Part shown: positions 16,455 to 25,547 of the stretch, in pieces
How positions within the stretch are numbered: position 1 is the first letter of the stretch
Layout of the letters: the number at the start of each line of letters is the position of its first letter
NCBI GenBank assembly: GCA_964345295.1
Contig: CAYFQG010000002.1
Location: 43,243 to 107,242 of the forward strand
Reading direction: 5' to 3'
DNA from: JASBZA01 sp964345295
Lineage (GTDB): Bacteria; Bacillota; Clostridia; Saccharofermentanales; Fastidiosipilaceae
Length of the DNA stretch: 64,000 bases
Translations under genes and position numbers: made by a program
The notes under the pieces: model-generated
Told to the model about the DNA's origin: nothing
Databases searched by the model: none
The model's input: only the letters and a program-made list of their open reading frames with translations

Positions 16455-17673
16455 AGTTGTAGAGTGAAATGAAATAAAAAAAGCTCTCAGAAATTCTGTA
16501 CAATGTTAATAGCAACAAACATAAGGAGAATAACCTTGAGCCAATTACATTGTATCAGTAAACGCAAACCCGGTCAGCACTTAACGCTAGAAGACAGAAA
16601 AACGTTGGAGTACCTTTACGACCAAAATCTCAAAAGGCCGAAGAAAAAGCGTAAGAGTCAGAAAGAAATAGCTTACGATCTAGGTTGGAGTGAAGCGACT
16701 CTAAGTAGAGAGTTAAAGAGAGGGCGGATATTGTAGTTAACTAGTATGTTAGAGGAATACTATGCATACTCAGCAAAAGTAGCGCAGGAGGAAATCGAAG
16801 CGAATTGGGAGAGCAAGGGCCCCCAGCAGAAGATTGGTGCGGACCATAAGCTGTCCAACACGATTGAACAAATGCTTTTAGGAGAGAAAGTTAAAGGCAT
16901 AGAGCCGCTTAAATATTCTCCCGAAGCGATCGTAATGTATTTTGACAAAGAGGGCTGGCCCACAGCGACTCGCCTCTGTAGCAGGACCATTTACAATTAC
17001 ATAGCAGATGATGTTTTTTTGAACGTGACGCTAACGGACTTACCCCGTAAAGGTAAAAAACGCCATAAACGCCGTAAACGCATTGAAAAGTGTCTTAAAG
17101 CTCCTGACTACAAGCGGATCGACGAACGTCCTGAAGAGGCTGAATTACGTCTTGAGCCAGGACATTGGGAGATGGATTGCATCGAGTCTGTAAAGTCTGA
17201 CAAGACCTGCCTTTTGACTATGGTGGATAGGTTTACCAGAGAGTGTTTACTCTTTAAGATAGGTAAGCAGACTCAATCAGCAGTTACACGTCGTTTGAAT
17301 GGCTTAGAGCGTAATCTTGGTCCAGATGTATTCAGGGAAAAGTTTAAGTCCTTTACTGTGGACAATGGCTCAGAGTTTATCAACTGGAAAGATCAATTTT
17401 TGGCAAGCAGAATCGAACCCATGTCTACTATTGCAATGCATACTATTCCTGGGAACGTGGTAGCAATGAGAACCTAAATGGATTTATACGTTATTTCATA
17501 CCTAAGGGTACCAAACTTAAAGAGATTAGAGAACAAGAGATAAAGGAACTAGAAGAATTTATTAACAAGTATCCAAGAAAATTATTAGATGGTCACAGTG
17601 CAGAAAACTTTTCTCAAGCTGTAGCTTGAAAAAAGAACTACTAGTAAATTAAATTTCAGTTTAAGTTGCAATT
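16455..17673. mobile_element. decayed IS30-family insertion sequence
   Basis: This segment contains a broken transposase gene on the plus strand and imperfect inverted ends: 16455-16475 (AGTTGTAGAGTGAAATGAAAT) and the reverse complement of 17653-17673 agree at about 13 of 21 positions. It belongs to a different IS30-family branch from the element at 13646-15293, because the transposase lacks the Cys-rich insertion. The right border is close to the ctsR promoter region, and the sequence 17674-17703 between them carries nothing recognisable. Confidence 0.55.
16536..17629 (+). pseudogene. IS30-family transposase, interrupted by two stops and a frameshift
   Basis: Reading starts at TTG 16536 after AAGGAG (ATG at 16503 is an alternative). 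The N-terminal helix-turn-helix (KSQKEIAYDLGWSEATLSRE) is followed by two in-frame stop codons, TAG at 16734 and TAG at 16743, after which the same frame continues from MLEEYYAYS. The DDE core is recognisable: Asp in WEMDCIES and Asp in TVDNGSEF. At about 17450 one base is missing (CCTGGGAACG where CCT-TGG-GAA-CG is expected), and the catalytic Glu segment WERGSNENLNGFI continues in another frame to the TGA at 17627-17629. The three lesions make it inactive. Confidence 0.85.
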
Positions 17674-17703
17674 AACAATCTCGAAAAATGTATGATTTCG
17701 TCC

Positions 17704-17731
17704 TTGACAAGGGCGAATTTTTTTATATAAT
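17704..17731 (+). promoter_or_regulatory. ctsR-clpC promoter
   Basis: TTGACA (17704-17709) and TATAAT (17726-17731) are both perfect and separated by 16 bases. The CtsR operator begins four bases after the -10 element, over the expected transcription start. Confidence 0.8.
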
Positions 17732-17734
17732 AAA

Positions 17735-17751
17735 TGTCAAAGATAGTCAAA
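17735..17751 (+). promoter_or_regulatory. CtsR operator
   Basis: TGTCAAAGATAGTCAAA matches the CtsR heptad direct repeat (A/G)GTCAAA-NAN-(A/G)GTCAAA with a single deviation, T for the first purine; the 3-base spacer GAT fits NAN. It overlaps the predicted start of transcription of ctsR-clpC, so the operon should be autorepressed by CtsR and derepressed by heat or protein stress. Confidence 0.85.
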
Positions 17752-17770
17752 GACAAGAAAGGATACTAGG

Positions 17771-18250
17771 ATGGCTAAGATTAGTGACATCATTGAAGAA
17801 ATGATTAAGGAGATGCTCGAAGAGAACGACGGTTTGGCTGAGTTCACCAGAGGCAGTCTGGCGGATAAGGTGAACTGTGTGCCTTCGCAGATTACATATG
17901 TCCTTTCCACTCGCTTTACTAACGGCCAGGGCTATCGTGTGGAGAGCAGGCGGGGAGGCGGCGGTTACATCCGAATTTACCAGATTGATACCGGCCGAGA
18001 TAAGGCCTCTTACATTATGCATACGGTTAATGCTTTGGGCGACCGCCTGAGCCAGCAGGAAGCAGATGTTTATATCGAAAATTTCCTGGACCACGACATC
18101 ATTGACCCTTATACGGCGAGTCTCTTGATGGCGGCGACCTCGGATTCCACTTTGGAAGCCATACCCACGGACATGGTAGCGGAAGTACGGATGACGATTT
18201 TGAAAAATCTCCTCATCCAGATTCTCCTTTATAACGAAGAAAATGTTTAA
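17771..18250 (+). CDS. ctsR: class III stress repressor CtsR
   Basis: 159 residues, the usual CtsR length. The N-terminal winged helix-turn-helix includes FTRGSLADKVNCVPSQITYV and the glycine-rich wing SRRGGGGYIRI, which contacts the heptad repeats and acts as a thermosensor in Bacillus. The C-terminal part is the helical dimerisation domain. A CtsR operator sits directly upstream, which confirms the assignment. clpC follows after 42 bases. The genes mcsA and mcsB, usually placed between ctsR and clpC in Bacillus, are absent here; in Bacillus McsB controls CtsR, so another control route is implied unless the genes lie elsewhere. Confidence 0.95.
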   Translation: MAKISDIIEEMIKEMLEENDGLAEFTRGSLADKVNCVPSQITYVLSTRFTNGQGYRVESRRGGGGYIRIYQIDTGRDKASYIMHTVNALGDRLSQQEADVYIENFLDHDIIDPYTASLLMAATSDSTLEAIPTDMVAEVRMTILKNLLIQILLYNEENV

Positions 18251-18292
18251 ACATGCATATAAAAATCATCACTTATTTGGAGGTAGAAACAT

Positions 18293-20905
18293 ATGATAAT
18301 GCGCTATAACGACAGAACGGCCGATGTGTTCGTCAAGGCTTACGAAACCGCTATGGCCTTCGATCAGGACTATATCGGATCGGAACATTTAATTGCCGGT
18401 ATTTTAGCCGAAGGAAGCGGCGATGCTTTCGAGGCTCTGAACCAAGCCGGTCTTACTTATGATATTTATATGGAAACCCTGGCCCGGGTCAACGGCCGCA
18501 CGCCTCGTGATATCGAAGTCACCGATAAGACGTCGGTTGAAAACCTGATGCAACTGTTGACACCCAGAACCAAGCGTGTGCTGGAGATGGCCATTTATGA
18601 AGGTAACAGGAGAGGGCAAGATACCATCAATCCCGAGCATCTTTTGGCGGGTATTTTACGTGAAGGCCAAAGTGTCGGTTACCGCGTGTTGGTAACTTTA
18701 GGTATTGATATTAAGCAGCTCTACATTAACTTGTTCCGCCAAGCTTCCGCCGGCAACAGCGCTAAGAGCGGCTCCGGTATCAGAAACATGGCGGGCGGTG
18801 GTTCTGAGAGACCTAACCGAGACAGTGACACACCGACCTTGGATCAATACGGTAAGGATTTGACCCAGATGGTTCGAGACCAAAAGATAGACCCTGTTAT
18901 CGGTCGGAGTGACGAAATTAACCGTGTCATGCAGATTTTGGTCAGGAGAACCAAGAACAACCCTGTCCTCATCGGTGAACCGGGTGTCGGTAAGACTGCT
19001 ATTGCCGAAGGTTTGGCAACCAAGATTATCGAAGGCGATATGCCGGATGACCTTAAAGACAAGCGTTTAATTGCCCTGGACTTAACGTCTATGGTGGCCG
19101 GTGCCAAGTACCGTGGCGAGTTTGAAGAGCGTATTGAAAAGGCTTTAAACGAAGCTATTGAAGCGGACAACACCATTCTCTTTATCGACGAGCTTCATAT
19201 GATTGTCGGAGCCGGCGGCGGTGAAGGTTCCTTGGACGTTGCCAACATATTGAAACCGCTGTTGGCCAGAGGTGAGTTGCAAATCATCGGTGCGACAACT
19301 ATTGATGAGTACAGAAAATATATAGAGAAGGACAAGGCTTTGTCCAGACGTTTCCAACCGGTCATGGTGGAAGAACCCAGTCCGGAAGACTCTATCTTAA
19401 TCTTGCAAGGCCTTAAGGATAAGTATGAGGCCCACCACGGTGTTAAGATTACCGATGAAGCCATTGAAGCGGCCGTCAACTTATCGGTGCGTTACATTAC
19501 CGACCGTTTCTTGCCCGATAAGGCCATTGATCTCATCGACGAAGGCTGTTCTAAGATTCGTCTAAGTAATTTCACCGAACCCGATGAGTTGCGTGAACTG
19601 GAAGAAGAACTTCGTGTGATTGAAGAAGAGAAACAGGAAGCGGCCGAGAAGGAAGAATTCGAGCAGGCTGCCGAACTGAGGAAAAAAGAGTTACAGCTTG
19701 AGGAGAAGAGAAACCAGTTGAAGACCCATTGGAAGCGTTCAGTGGACTTTGAGCACAATCGTCTGACCGAAGAAACCATTGCCAACATCGTTTCCGACTG
19801 GACCGGTATCCCTGTCACCAGGCTGACCGAAGAAGACCAGGAACGTCTGAAGAATTTGGATGCCGCCTTGAAGAAGCGGGTAATCGGCCAGGATGAAGCA
19901 GTTGAAGCAGTCTCCAGAGCCATTCGACGTGGTCGTCTGGGCTTAAAAAATCCTTCAAGACCTGTAGGTTCTTTTATCTTCATGGGTACCACGGGTGTCG
20001 GTAAAACCGAGTTGGCTAAGGCCCTGGCTATCGAGATGTTCGGTGATGAGAAAGCCCTGATTCGTTTCGACATGTCCGAATACATGGAGAAATTCGATGT
20101 CAATAAATTTATTGGATCGCCTCCGGGCTATGTCGGATACGAAGAATCCGGCCAGCTGACCGAAGCGGTCAGGAGACGTCCTTACAGTGTTATTCTGTTT
20201 GATGAAATTGAGAAGGCCCACCCGGATATCTTCCACATCATGCTCCAGATCCTGGATGACGGCAGGTTGACCGACGGACAAGGCAGGACGGTGGACTTCC
20301 GTAACACCATCATCATCATGACTTCCAACATCGGTGCCAGACTTCTGACGTCGGCGGAGGGCAGAACCATCGGCTTTGCGCAGCCGTCCGATGATAATGT
20401 CGTAGACTTGGATGAAAACCTCTACGGAGGCAGGTCTTACGAGGAAGCTAAGGAATTGGTCTTAGGCGAGTTGAAACAAACCTTCAACCCCGAGTTCTTG
20501 AACAGGGTAGATGATATCGTCTTCTTCCATATGTTAAGCCAAGAATCCATGGAGGCCATTGTCGAGATTCTGTTGAAGCAGTTGACGACACGTTTAAAGG
20601 ATGTAGAAATCCGTTTGCAACCGGACCACACGGCTGTTTCGTGGATTGCCAAAGAAGGTGCAGACATTAAATACGGTGCCAGACCTCTGAACCGTAAGAT
20701 TCAGACCGATGTGGAGGACCGCTTGGCAGAACTCATGCTGGACGGTGTCATCGAAAGAGGCGATACGGTAAGTCTCAGTGCCGATGAAAACGGCCTGGTC
20801 TTTACACCGGTCCCGACCTCCTTACAGACCGTAGCATCCGGCGACGGAGAAAAGGACAAGGCAGAAGTAGAGGCAGAAGAGCATCAAAGCGATTCTGAAG
20901 CGTAG
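18293..20905 (+). CDS. clpC: ATP-dependent Clp protease ATPase subunit ClpC
   Basis: 870 residues. Two ClpN repeats (about 1-150) precede a Gly/Ser-rich linker, AAA+ module 1 with Walker A GEPGVGKT (about 227-234) and Walker B ILFIDELH, and a short ClpC-type middle region with a UVR-like segment (FEQAAELRKKELQLEEKR). AAA+ module 2 has Walker A GTTGVGKTELAKA near residue 565 and Walker B ILFDEIEKAH. The C-terminal D2-small domain ends in an acidic tail. ClpC hexamers unfold proteins and feed them to ClpP. Start ATG 18293 follows TGGAGG. It shares the CtsR-controlled promoter. Its last 22 bases overlap the convergent CPxC gene. Confidence 0.96.
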   Translation: MIMRYNDRTADVFVKAYETAMAFDQDYIGSEHLIAGILAEGSGDAFEALNQAGLTYDIYMETLARVNGRTPRDIEVTDKTSVENLMQLLTPRTKRVLEMAIYEGNRRGQDTINPEHLLAGILREGQSVGYRVLVTLGIDIKQLYINLFRQASAGNSAKSGSGIRNMAGGGSERPNRDSDTPTLDQYGKDLTQMVRDQKIDPVIGRSDEINRVMQILVRRTKNNPVLIGEPGVGKTAIAEGLATKIIEGDMPDDLKDKRLIALDLTSMVAGAKYRGEFEERIEKALNEAIEADNTILFIDELHMIVGAGGGEGSLDVANILKPLLARGELQIIGATTIDEYRKYIEKDKALSRRFQPVMVEEPSPEDSILILQGLKDKYEAHHGVKITDEAIEAAVNLSVRYITDRFLPDKAIDLIDEGCSKIRLSNFTEPDELRELEEELRVIEEEKQEAAEKEEFEQAAELRKKELQLEEKRNQLKTHWKRSVDFEHNRLTEETIANIVSDWTGIPVTRLTEEDQERLKNLDAALKKRVIGQDEAVEAVSRAIRRGRLGLKNPSRPVGSFIFMGTTGVGKTELAKALAIEMFGDEKALIRFDMSEYMEKFDVNKFIGSPPGYVGYEESGQLTEAVRRRPYSVILFDEIEKAHPDIFHIMLQILDDGRLTDGQGRTVDFRNTIIIMTSNIGARLLTSAEGRTIGFAQPSDDNVVDLDENLYGGRSYEEAKELVLGELKQTFNPEFLNRVDDIVFFHMLSQESMEAIVEILLKQLTTRLKDVEIRLQPDHTAVSWIAKEGADIKYGARPLNRKIQTDVEDRLAELMLDGVIERGDTVSLSADENGLVFTPVPTSLQTVASGDGEKDKAEVEAEEHQSDSEA

Positions 20906-21594
20906 TGACTGAGTAGGCCGGCATAAGTCCGGTCTACAATATCCCAGGCTCCTTCTTCAGGCAGGAAGCTTTCCAGAAGACCCAAGGCTTGCTTATAAAC
21001 TTGTTCTTCCAAAGCGACCTGGTCCCACTGGCCGTCTTCCTTAAGAAACTGGAAAATCAGCTGATTTTGGGCCTGACTTAAAAATAATAAATCCAAAGGT
21101 AAATCCGGTTCCGATTCTTGGGACCGGATTTTTTGGTCTTGGCGGATGCGTTGGTCTAAGGCGACCTTAACGACTTCTATAATACGGTCGTTATAGCCTT
21201 CGTCGAAGATATGAATTTTCTCGATTAAATGGTTGTAGGACGAGACGAGGCGGAGGCGAAAACCCTCCAGAGGAAAAGCAAAATCCGTCGGAAGTGCCGA
21301 GGCTAAATCTTCTCTTAGGCTGCCGTTGGGCTGACGGGATTCTTTCTTATTAAAATCACCGTGGCCGGGGCTGTAGTAGAAGATTAGTTTTTTGCCGCGA
21401 TCGATATAAAAGAAGGGTTTTTCTAAAAGGTAAACCCGGTTACAGTTTTGACAATAGAAATTCTGCAGGTCTTTTTGGAGAATTTTCTCTTTTAAATCCG
21501 GGTCTAAACCGGCATCCACACTATCCCAAATGACGATTTCTTCTTCATTAAAACAATAAGGGCACTCTACGAGTTCACGGTGAAAATGGCTCAT
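20884..21594 (-). CDS. CpXC-domain protein
   Basis: 236 residues. Two cysteine pairs, C11-P-Y-C14 and C48-Q-N-C51, match the CpXC domain (two CPxC-like zinc knuckles spaced about 35 residues apart), followed by an aromatic segment (EKPFFYIDRGKKLIFYYSPG). The rest is predicted helical, with no further motif. The function of CpXC proteins is unknown. The stop codon lies inside the 3' end of clpC (22-base convergent overlap). Two further minus-strand genes upstream also begin with zinc-ribbon-like cysteines, suggesting a local group of related membrane-associated or regulatory proteins. Confidence 0.75.
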   Translation of the reverse strand: MSHFHRELVECPYCFNEEEIVIWDSVDAGLDPDLKEKILQKDLQNFYCQNCNRVYLLEKPFFYIDRGKKLIFYYSPGHGDFNKKESRQPNGSLREDLASALPTDFAFPLEGFRLRLVSSYNHLIEKIHIFDEGYNDRIIEVVKVALDQRIRQDQKIRSQESEPDLPLDLLFLSQAQNQLIFQFLKEDGQWDQVALEEQVYKQALGLLESFLPEEGAWDIVDRTYAGLLSHYASESL

Positions 21595-21619
21595 ATACTT
21601 ACTAGTCTCCTAAGGATTA

Positions 21620-22561
21620 TTAAATTCTTGATTCAATAGTATAAGCAGTCAGGTTGGGTGTAAAGCCGCCGGGCTTATCGGCAGGCAAAATGTTGAAGTT
21701 GGTCAAGTTGGGAACGGCGAAATTCAAGAGGAAAGACATCGATATGAAGACCAAAATATTGATAAGCGCATTTTGGACCAAGAGTCGATCGTCTTGGAGT
21801 TTCAAGGTGTGCTTGTAGCTGACATAGTCAATCAGGGTGCGAATCGAAAGGCCCGCAATCAGCATGACCAAAGACCTTAAACCCGGCCCGCCCACAAAGA
21901 GCAGGGCGAAAATCGTAACGAGGATTTCGTAATAAGTACCGGGGAGATACATGCGAAAGAGGGTCAGGAAATTATGTTTTTGCCTGGCTACAACGCGCAA
22001 GGTGATGTAGGCGAAAAAGACCCTGAGGAAGGCAATCACCACGGCGGAAATAAAACCGCGCAGCATGGTTAAGAGGGCCTGGCCCATGAGCGTACTGGTG
22101 GATAATTCCACTTGGCGTAAGAGGCTCAGCCTGGAAATAGACGAAAAGAGTACGAAGATTAATAAAAGGACCGAGAAAAGCAGGGCAGCTATGAGGTTAT
22201 AAATAATAATACGGGCCACCCCGGCTGTCTTGGCATCTTCAATAATGGCGGTAGGCTTGGTAAAGAGTTTACGTAAAGAATGTAAAACGGATCTAAAAGA
22301 AAAATTGGACTTCTTAGCCTTCGAATTACCGGCCCGCTGGCCGTAAGTGCTATGGGTCGAACCCGTTTGGCTACTATGGGCATATGAATAAGTTGAGCTC
22401 CCGGAAGTTTTAGACCCGGAGGCTCCGTTTGTGCCGCCTGCCTCGCCGGAACCGGAGGCAGACTTATCGGATGTATTAGAGGTCTGTTGTTGGCGGTCTC
22501 GACAATCACACCGCTCGGCCTCCTTCAATTTTCGACCACAATAGAAGCAATAGCGTGCCAT
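21620..22561 (-). CDS. zinc-ribbon membrane protein, Yip1-like
   Basis: 313 residues. The N terminus has cysteines C5, C8, C18 and C20 (YCFYCGRKL, ERCDCRD), a half-sized zinc ribbon. A long Ser/Gly/Thr-rich linker follows (about 25-85), then a basic segment and a membrane domain with about five hydrophobic helices, for example IIYNLIAALLFSVLLLIFVL and ISMSFLLNF. The arrangement resembles bacterial Yip1-domain or DUF-type zinc-ribbon membrane proteins of unknown role. The protein would sit in the cytoplasmic membrane with the ribbon inside. It is spaced 25 bases from the downstream CpXC gene, with which it is probably co-transcribed. Confidence 0.65.
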   Translation of the reverse strand: MARYCFYCGRKLKEAERCDCRDRQQQTSNTSDKSASGSGEAGGTNGASGSKTSGSSTYSYAHSSQTGSTHSTYGQRAGNSKAKKSNFSFRSVLHSLRKLFTKPTAIIEDAKTAGVARIIIYNLIAALLFSVLLLIFVLFSSISRLSLLRQVELSTSTLMGQALLTMLRGFISAVVIAFLRVFFAYITLRVVARQKHNFLTLFRMYLPGTYYEILVTIFALLFVGGPGLRSLVMLIAGLSIRTLIDYVSYKHTLKLQDDRLLVQNALINILVFISMSFLLNFAVPNLTNFNILPADKPGGFTPNLTAYTIESRI

Positions 22562-22705
22562 ACTTAGCTATGCACCATCCTTTTCTCGCATAAAACGGGT
22601 CAGGAAAATAAGCCCGGACCCACACCATGAATTAAGTGTTTTTATAGTAGCACGACAATTTAAGGAGCAATTTGTTTTTCCGTAAACAATTCTTAAAGAT
22701 AAGGC

Positions 22706-23290
22706 CTAGTCTTGGGTCTTTTTTCGGCCGTGATGGACAAAGGCAGCCATACGAGAAAAAAGTGTCGGCAAATCTTCGTCAACCAGAATCAAGTCCAGGG
22801 TGGAAATAGGGCAAAAACCTTCATCAATCATATGGTTTAAGAAGGTTAGAAAACTATCATAGAAGCCTTCCACATTGTAAAAACCGATGGGCTTTTTGTG
22901 TAAGCCCAGCTGGCTCCAGGATAAAACTTCGGAGAATTCTTCCAAGGTTCCGATACCGCCCGGCAAGACCATAATGGCATCCGCTTCGTTCAAGAGTAAT
23001 TCTTTTCGTGCCGTCATGGAGGAGACGATTTTCAAGTCTTGGATATCGGGATGGGCCCATTCCAGGTCGACCATGAAGTCCGGGATGATTCCCATGACCC
23101 GGCCACCGTCTTTCATGCAACTATCGGCCAAAGCCCCCATGAGGCCTCTTTGACCGCCGCCGTAAATCAGCTTAATTTTATTTTTAGCCAAAAAAGAACC
23201 TAGGTCTTCTGCTGCCTTTTGGTAAACAGGCTTCTTACCCGGGGAGGAAGCGCAGTAAACGGTGAGAGAGGAGATTTTTCGGGATGTCAT
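22706..23290 (-). CDS. LOG-family nucleoside 5'-monophosphate phosphoribohydrolase
   Basis: 194 residues, the usual length. The Rossmann-like domain carries the two family signatures, YGGGQRGLMG (43-52) and PGGIGTLEE (110-118), which form the phosphate-binding and catalytic site. LOG enzymes split nucleoside monophosphates such as cytokinin riboside or AMP/CMP into base and ribose 5-phosphate; in bacteria the natural substrate is often uncertain, and the older label lysine decarboxylase is wrong. The start codon is 9 bases downstream of the stop of the preceding minus-strand gene, so the two are in one transcript. Confidence 0.88.
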   Translation of the reverse strand: MTSRKISSLTVYCASSPGKKPVYQKAAEDLGSFLAKNKIKLIYGGGQRGLMGALADSCMKDGGRVMGIIPDFMVDLEWAHPDIQDLKIVSSMTARKELLLNEADAIMVLPGGIGTLEEFSEVLSWSQLGLHKKPIGFYNVEGFYDSFLTFLNHMIDEGFCPISTLDLILVDEDLPTLFSRMAAFVHHGRKKTQD

Positions 23291-23299
23291 CTTACTTTA

Positions 23300-25420
23300 C
23301 TATTCCTCCGTCGTTGCAGATGGGTTGGTATCTTCAACAAATTCAAGGCGGCCTTCGTCAAACAACTTCTCGCGGACAAAGCCGATGTTGCTGTCCTGGC
23401 TGTCGTTTACAATACCAATCAGATAATCGGGATTGCCGTATTCGAAAACCAGAAATTCCGTGTTTTCGGGCAAGGTGGCCTTGGTGGCTACCTTAGGGTC
23501 GGCCTCCAGATAATAAAGGCCCACGCCCTTCTTATCGGTTACCTTCACAGGACCCAGGGATTCAAAAGATTCTCTGATATGAAGCAAGTCTTCAACAGCT
23601 TTTACTAAAGCTTTATCGACATCGGTCTCGGTCTGATAAGAGCTCCCGGTGCCGACGGGTTTGTCTATTCCCGATACCACGGGCGCAGGATACTCGATTC
23701 GAGACAGAATATTGAAGCCGCCCGATGCATTCTTCTCCAGGCGATAATCGACATAGGGACATACCTCGGTGATGTACTCCTTATCAATGTAGTAAATAAC
23801 ATCCGTTGAATTATCCAGGTAGCGAATCTGTCTCGGGATAGCGTCGGTTTGGTCGGTACTGATACCAATCAGTTGACCCTGGTTATCACGTATTTCGCGG
23901 TAGGTAGAAGGTTTTCCCGAAGAATCGAGTTCGGATTTTTGGACAAAGTAAAGCGGGATGAAGCGCGCTACATAGGTGTCATCCGCCTGCTGGACCAGGT
24001 TCACGAAAAGTTCGGTAGGAAGGACGGTATTGTCCTGTTTTTCTTCCACCTCTTGGGCCGACTTATCCAGTTTGAAGACGCCGTCTTTATAAACATAAGG
24101 GGCCAAATCGTATGAGGACTTGGGATTTAGCTCCAAGCGGTCGTTTACTTTGGCCCGGAGAAAATCTTGGAACTGGTCCAAGGTAAATTCCGGTGTATCA
24201 AAGGGGTTGGCACTGCCCTTGGGATTGATATGGGATAAAGCCTTGGAGGCAAAGAGCTTTACCAACTGGTTGTCATTCAGGTTTCGGATATCCTGAAATT
24301 GCGGCAACTCCATAGGCTGAATCGGGGTAGACGTTTTCCCGTCGGGGATGGTGTTAAGGTTCTGGAGATTGTTTTGTACATAGGTCAAAAGGGCCTGACC
24401 CTCGCTCTCATCCACGGAAACGACCCGAGAAGTGGTGGGCCGAGGCGTGGGCGAAGGAGGAACCGGCGTAGGGGAGGGCTTGGAGGCAGAAGAGGGAGCT
24501 TCCGTAGTAGAGGGAGCCGGAGTAGGCTCGACCGTAGAGGGACTTGTCGGCTCAGGCGTCGGTTCGGGAGTCGGGCTGGGCTCGGGCGTAGGTGTCGGAG
24601 CCGGTGTAGGGCTGGGGGTAGGCGTAGGCTCAGGCGTCGGGGTGGGTTCCGGTGTGGGCGTGGCAAAAGGACTTACGTAGATAATGCCGCCGCCTGTGGG
24701 AGGTTCGACCACCGATCCGTTAGGTAGGGTAAAGCCGGTAATAGGACTCAGTGTTTCTTTGGTCTGGAAACTGACTTCTTCGGTCTTGTCGGTCTGATCC
24801 GTACCGTCGGTGGAGTGGTGAGACTTGGTATTATCGACATCACGCCTGCCGTTAATACCTCGGATAATAAAAATAAAGAGCAAAATGAGCAGGATGACGC
24901 CCAGGCCGATTAGGCCGTAATAGACCCACTTCCTTTTATCTTCATCTTCATCGGTATAGAAGAAGGCATGGGCCGCCGTATCGGAAATCGTATCGGAATC
25001 GGAAGACTCGGGCTCGTTGTCTGCAGCTGTTTCGTCATCGCTGTTGTTTACATAAGAGGACGCACCGGGGCCGGTAAAGCCTTCGGGATAGGTGTCGTAA
25101 TCGATCTTAGACTTGGGCTCGGGCTTGGGTTCAGGAGAACTTAGACCGTTAAAGCCGGCACCGGGCAGGAATGCGCCGCTGGCATCCATGGGCTTATAGT
25201 AGCTGGGCTGGTCGACCGGTGTATCGGAAGGCTTAGAGGAGTCCGCCGGTTCAGACTCGGCAGAGTTCGACGTGTCCGCCTGGTTCGGTGAAGTTTTCTC
25301 CGTCGCAGGCGCATGAACTTCGGCCTCATCCGAAGCCCCTCCGGCGCCGGTAGGGCTCCCGCAAAAAGGACAATATTGGTCACTCTCCTTTATGGTTTTG
25401 CCGCAGGTCGGGCATTTCAT
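23300..25420 (-). CDS. zinc-ribbon, single-pass membrane protein with Pro/Thr stalk
   Basis: 706 residues. The order is: zinc ribbon (C3, C6, C17, C20); acidic low-complexity cytoplasmic region (about 25-160); one transmembrane helix (about 163-185, YYGLIGLGVILLILLFIFII); a short linker; an extended Pro-Thr-Glu repeat stalk (about 252-330); and an extracellular domain of about 370 residues of no family I recognise (YARFIPLYFVQKSEL and similar beta-rich segments). The layout suggests a membrane sensor or surface-linked protein with an internal zinc ribbon. The start ATG is preceded by AGGAGG on the minus strand. It heads the minus-strand group that includes the LOG, Yip1-like and CpXC genes. 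Confidence 0.7.
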   Translation of the reverse strand: MKCPTCGKTIKESDQYCPFCGSPTGAGGASDEAEVHAPATEKTSPNQADTSNSAESEPADSSKPSDTPVDQPSYYKPMDASGAFLPGAGFNGLSSPEPKPEPKSKIDYDTYPEGFTGPGASSYVNNSDDETAADNEPESSDSDTISDTAAHAFFYTDEDEDKRKWVYYGLIGLGVILLILLFIFIIRGINGRRDVDNTKSHHSTDGTDQTDKTEEVSFQTKETLSPITGFTLPNGSVVEPPTGGGIIYVSPFATPTPEPTPTPEPTPTPSPTPAPTPTPEPSPTPEPTPEPTSPSTVEPTPAPSTTEAPSSASKPSPTPVPPSPTPRPTTSRVVSVDESEGQALLTYVQNNLQNLNTIPDGKTSTPIQPMELPQFQDIRNLNDNQLVKLFASKALSHINPKGSANPFDTPEFTLDQFQDFLRAKVNDRLELNPKSSYDLAPYVYKDGVFKLDKSAQEVEEKQDNTVLPTELFVNLVQQADDTYVARFIPLYFVQKSELDSSGKPSTYREIRDNQGQLIGISTDQTDAIPRQIRYLDNSTDVIYYIDKEYITEVCPYVDYRLEKNASGGFNILSRIEYPAPVVSGIDKPVGTGSSYQTETDVDKALVKAVEDLLHIRESFESLGPVKVTDKKGVGLYYLEADPKVATKATLPENTEFLVFEYGNPDYLIGIVNDSQDSNIGFVREKLFDEGRLEFVEDTNPSATTEE
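24420..24665 (-). repeat. low-complexity Pro-Thr-Glu stalk repeat
   Basis: In-frame repeats of a six-base unit encode alternating Pro with Thr, Glu or Ser (PTPEPTPTPEP type) within the membrane protein gene. The repeat gives high-GC shadow frames on both strands. Such stalks usually span the cell wall, and the tract could vary in length by slippage. Confidence 0.8.
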
Positions 25421-25547
25421 CTGACAATTCCTCCTAGAGAAATGAAATTTCGTATGCCCAATTATAACGCATATCTGCTATGATAGCTAAGTTCTACGGC
25501 TAGGCGTTAGCGTAAACTTCATCTTATAAGTGAGGTGACAGAAAGTC

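Noticed and set aside
24432..24680. Glycine/valine-rich plus-strand frame
   Set aside because: It is the antisense shadow of the Pro-Thr-Glu stalk of the minus-strand membrane protein.
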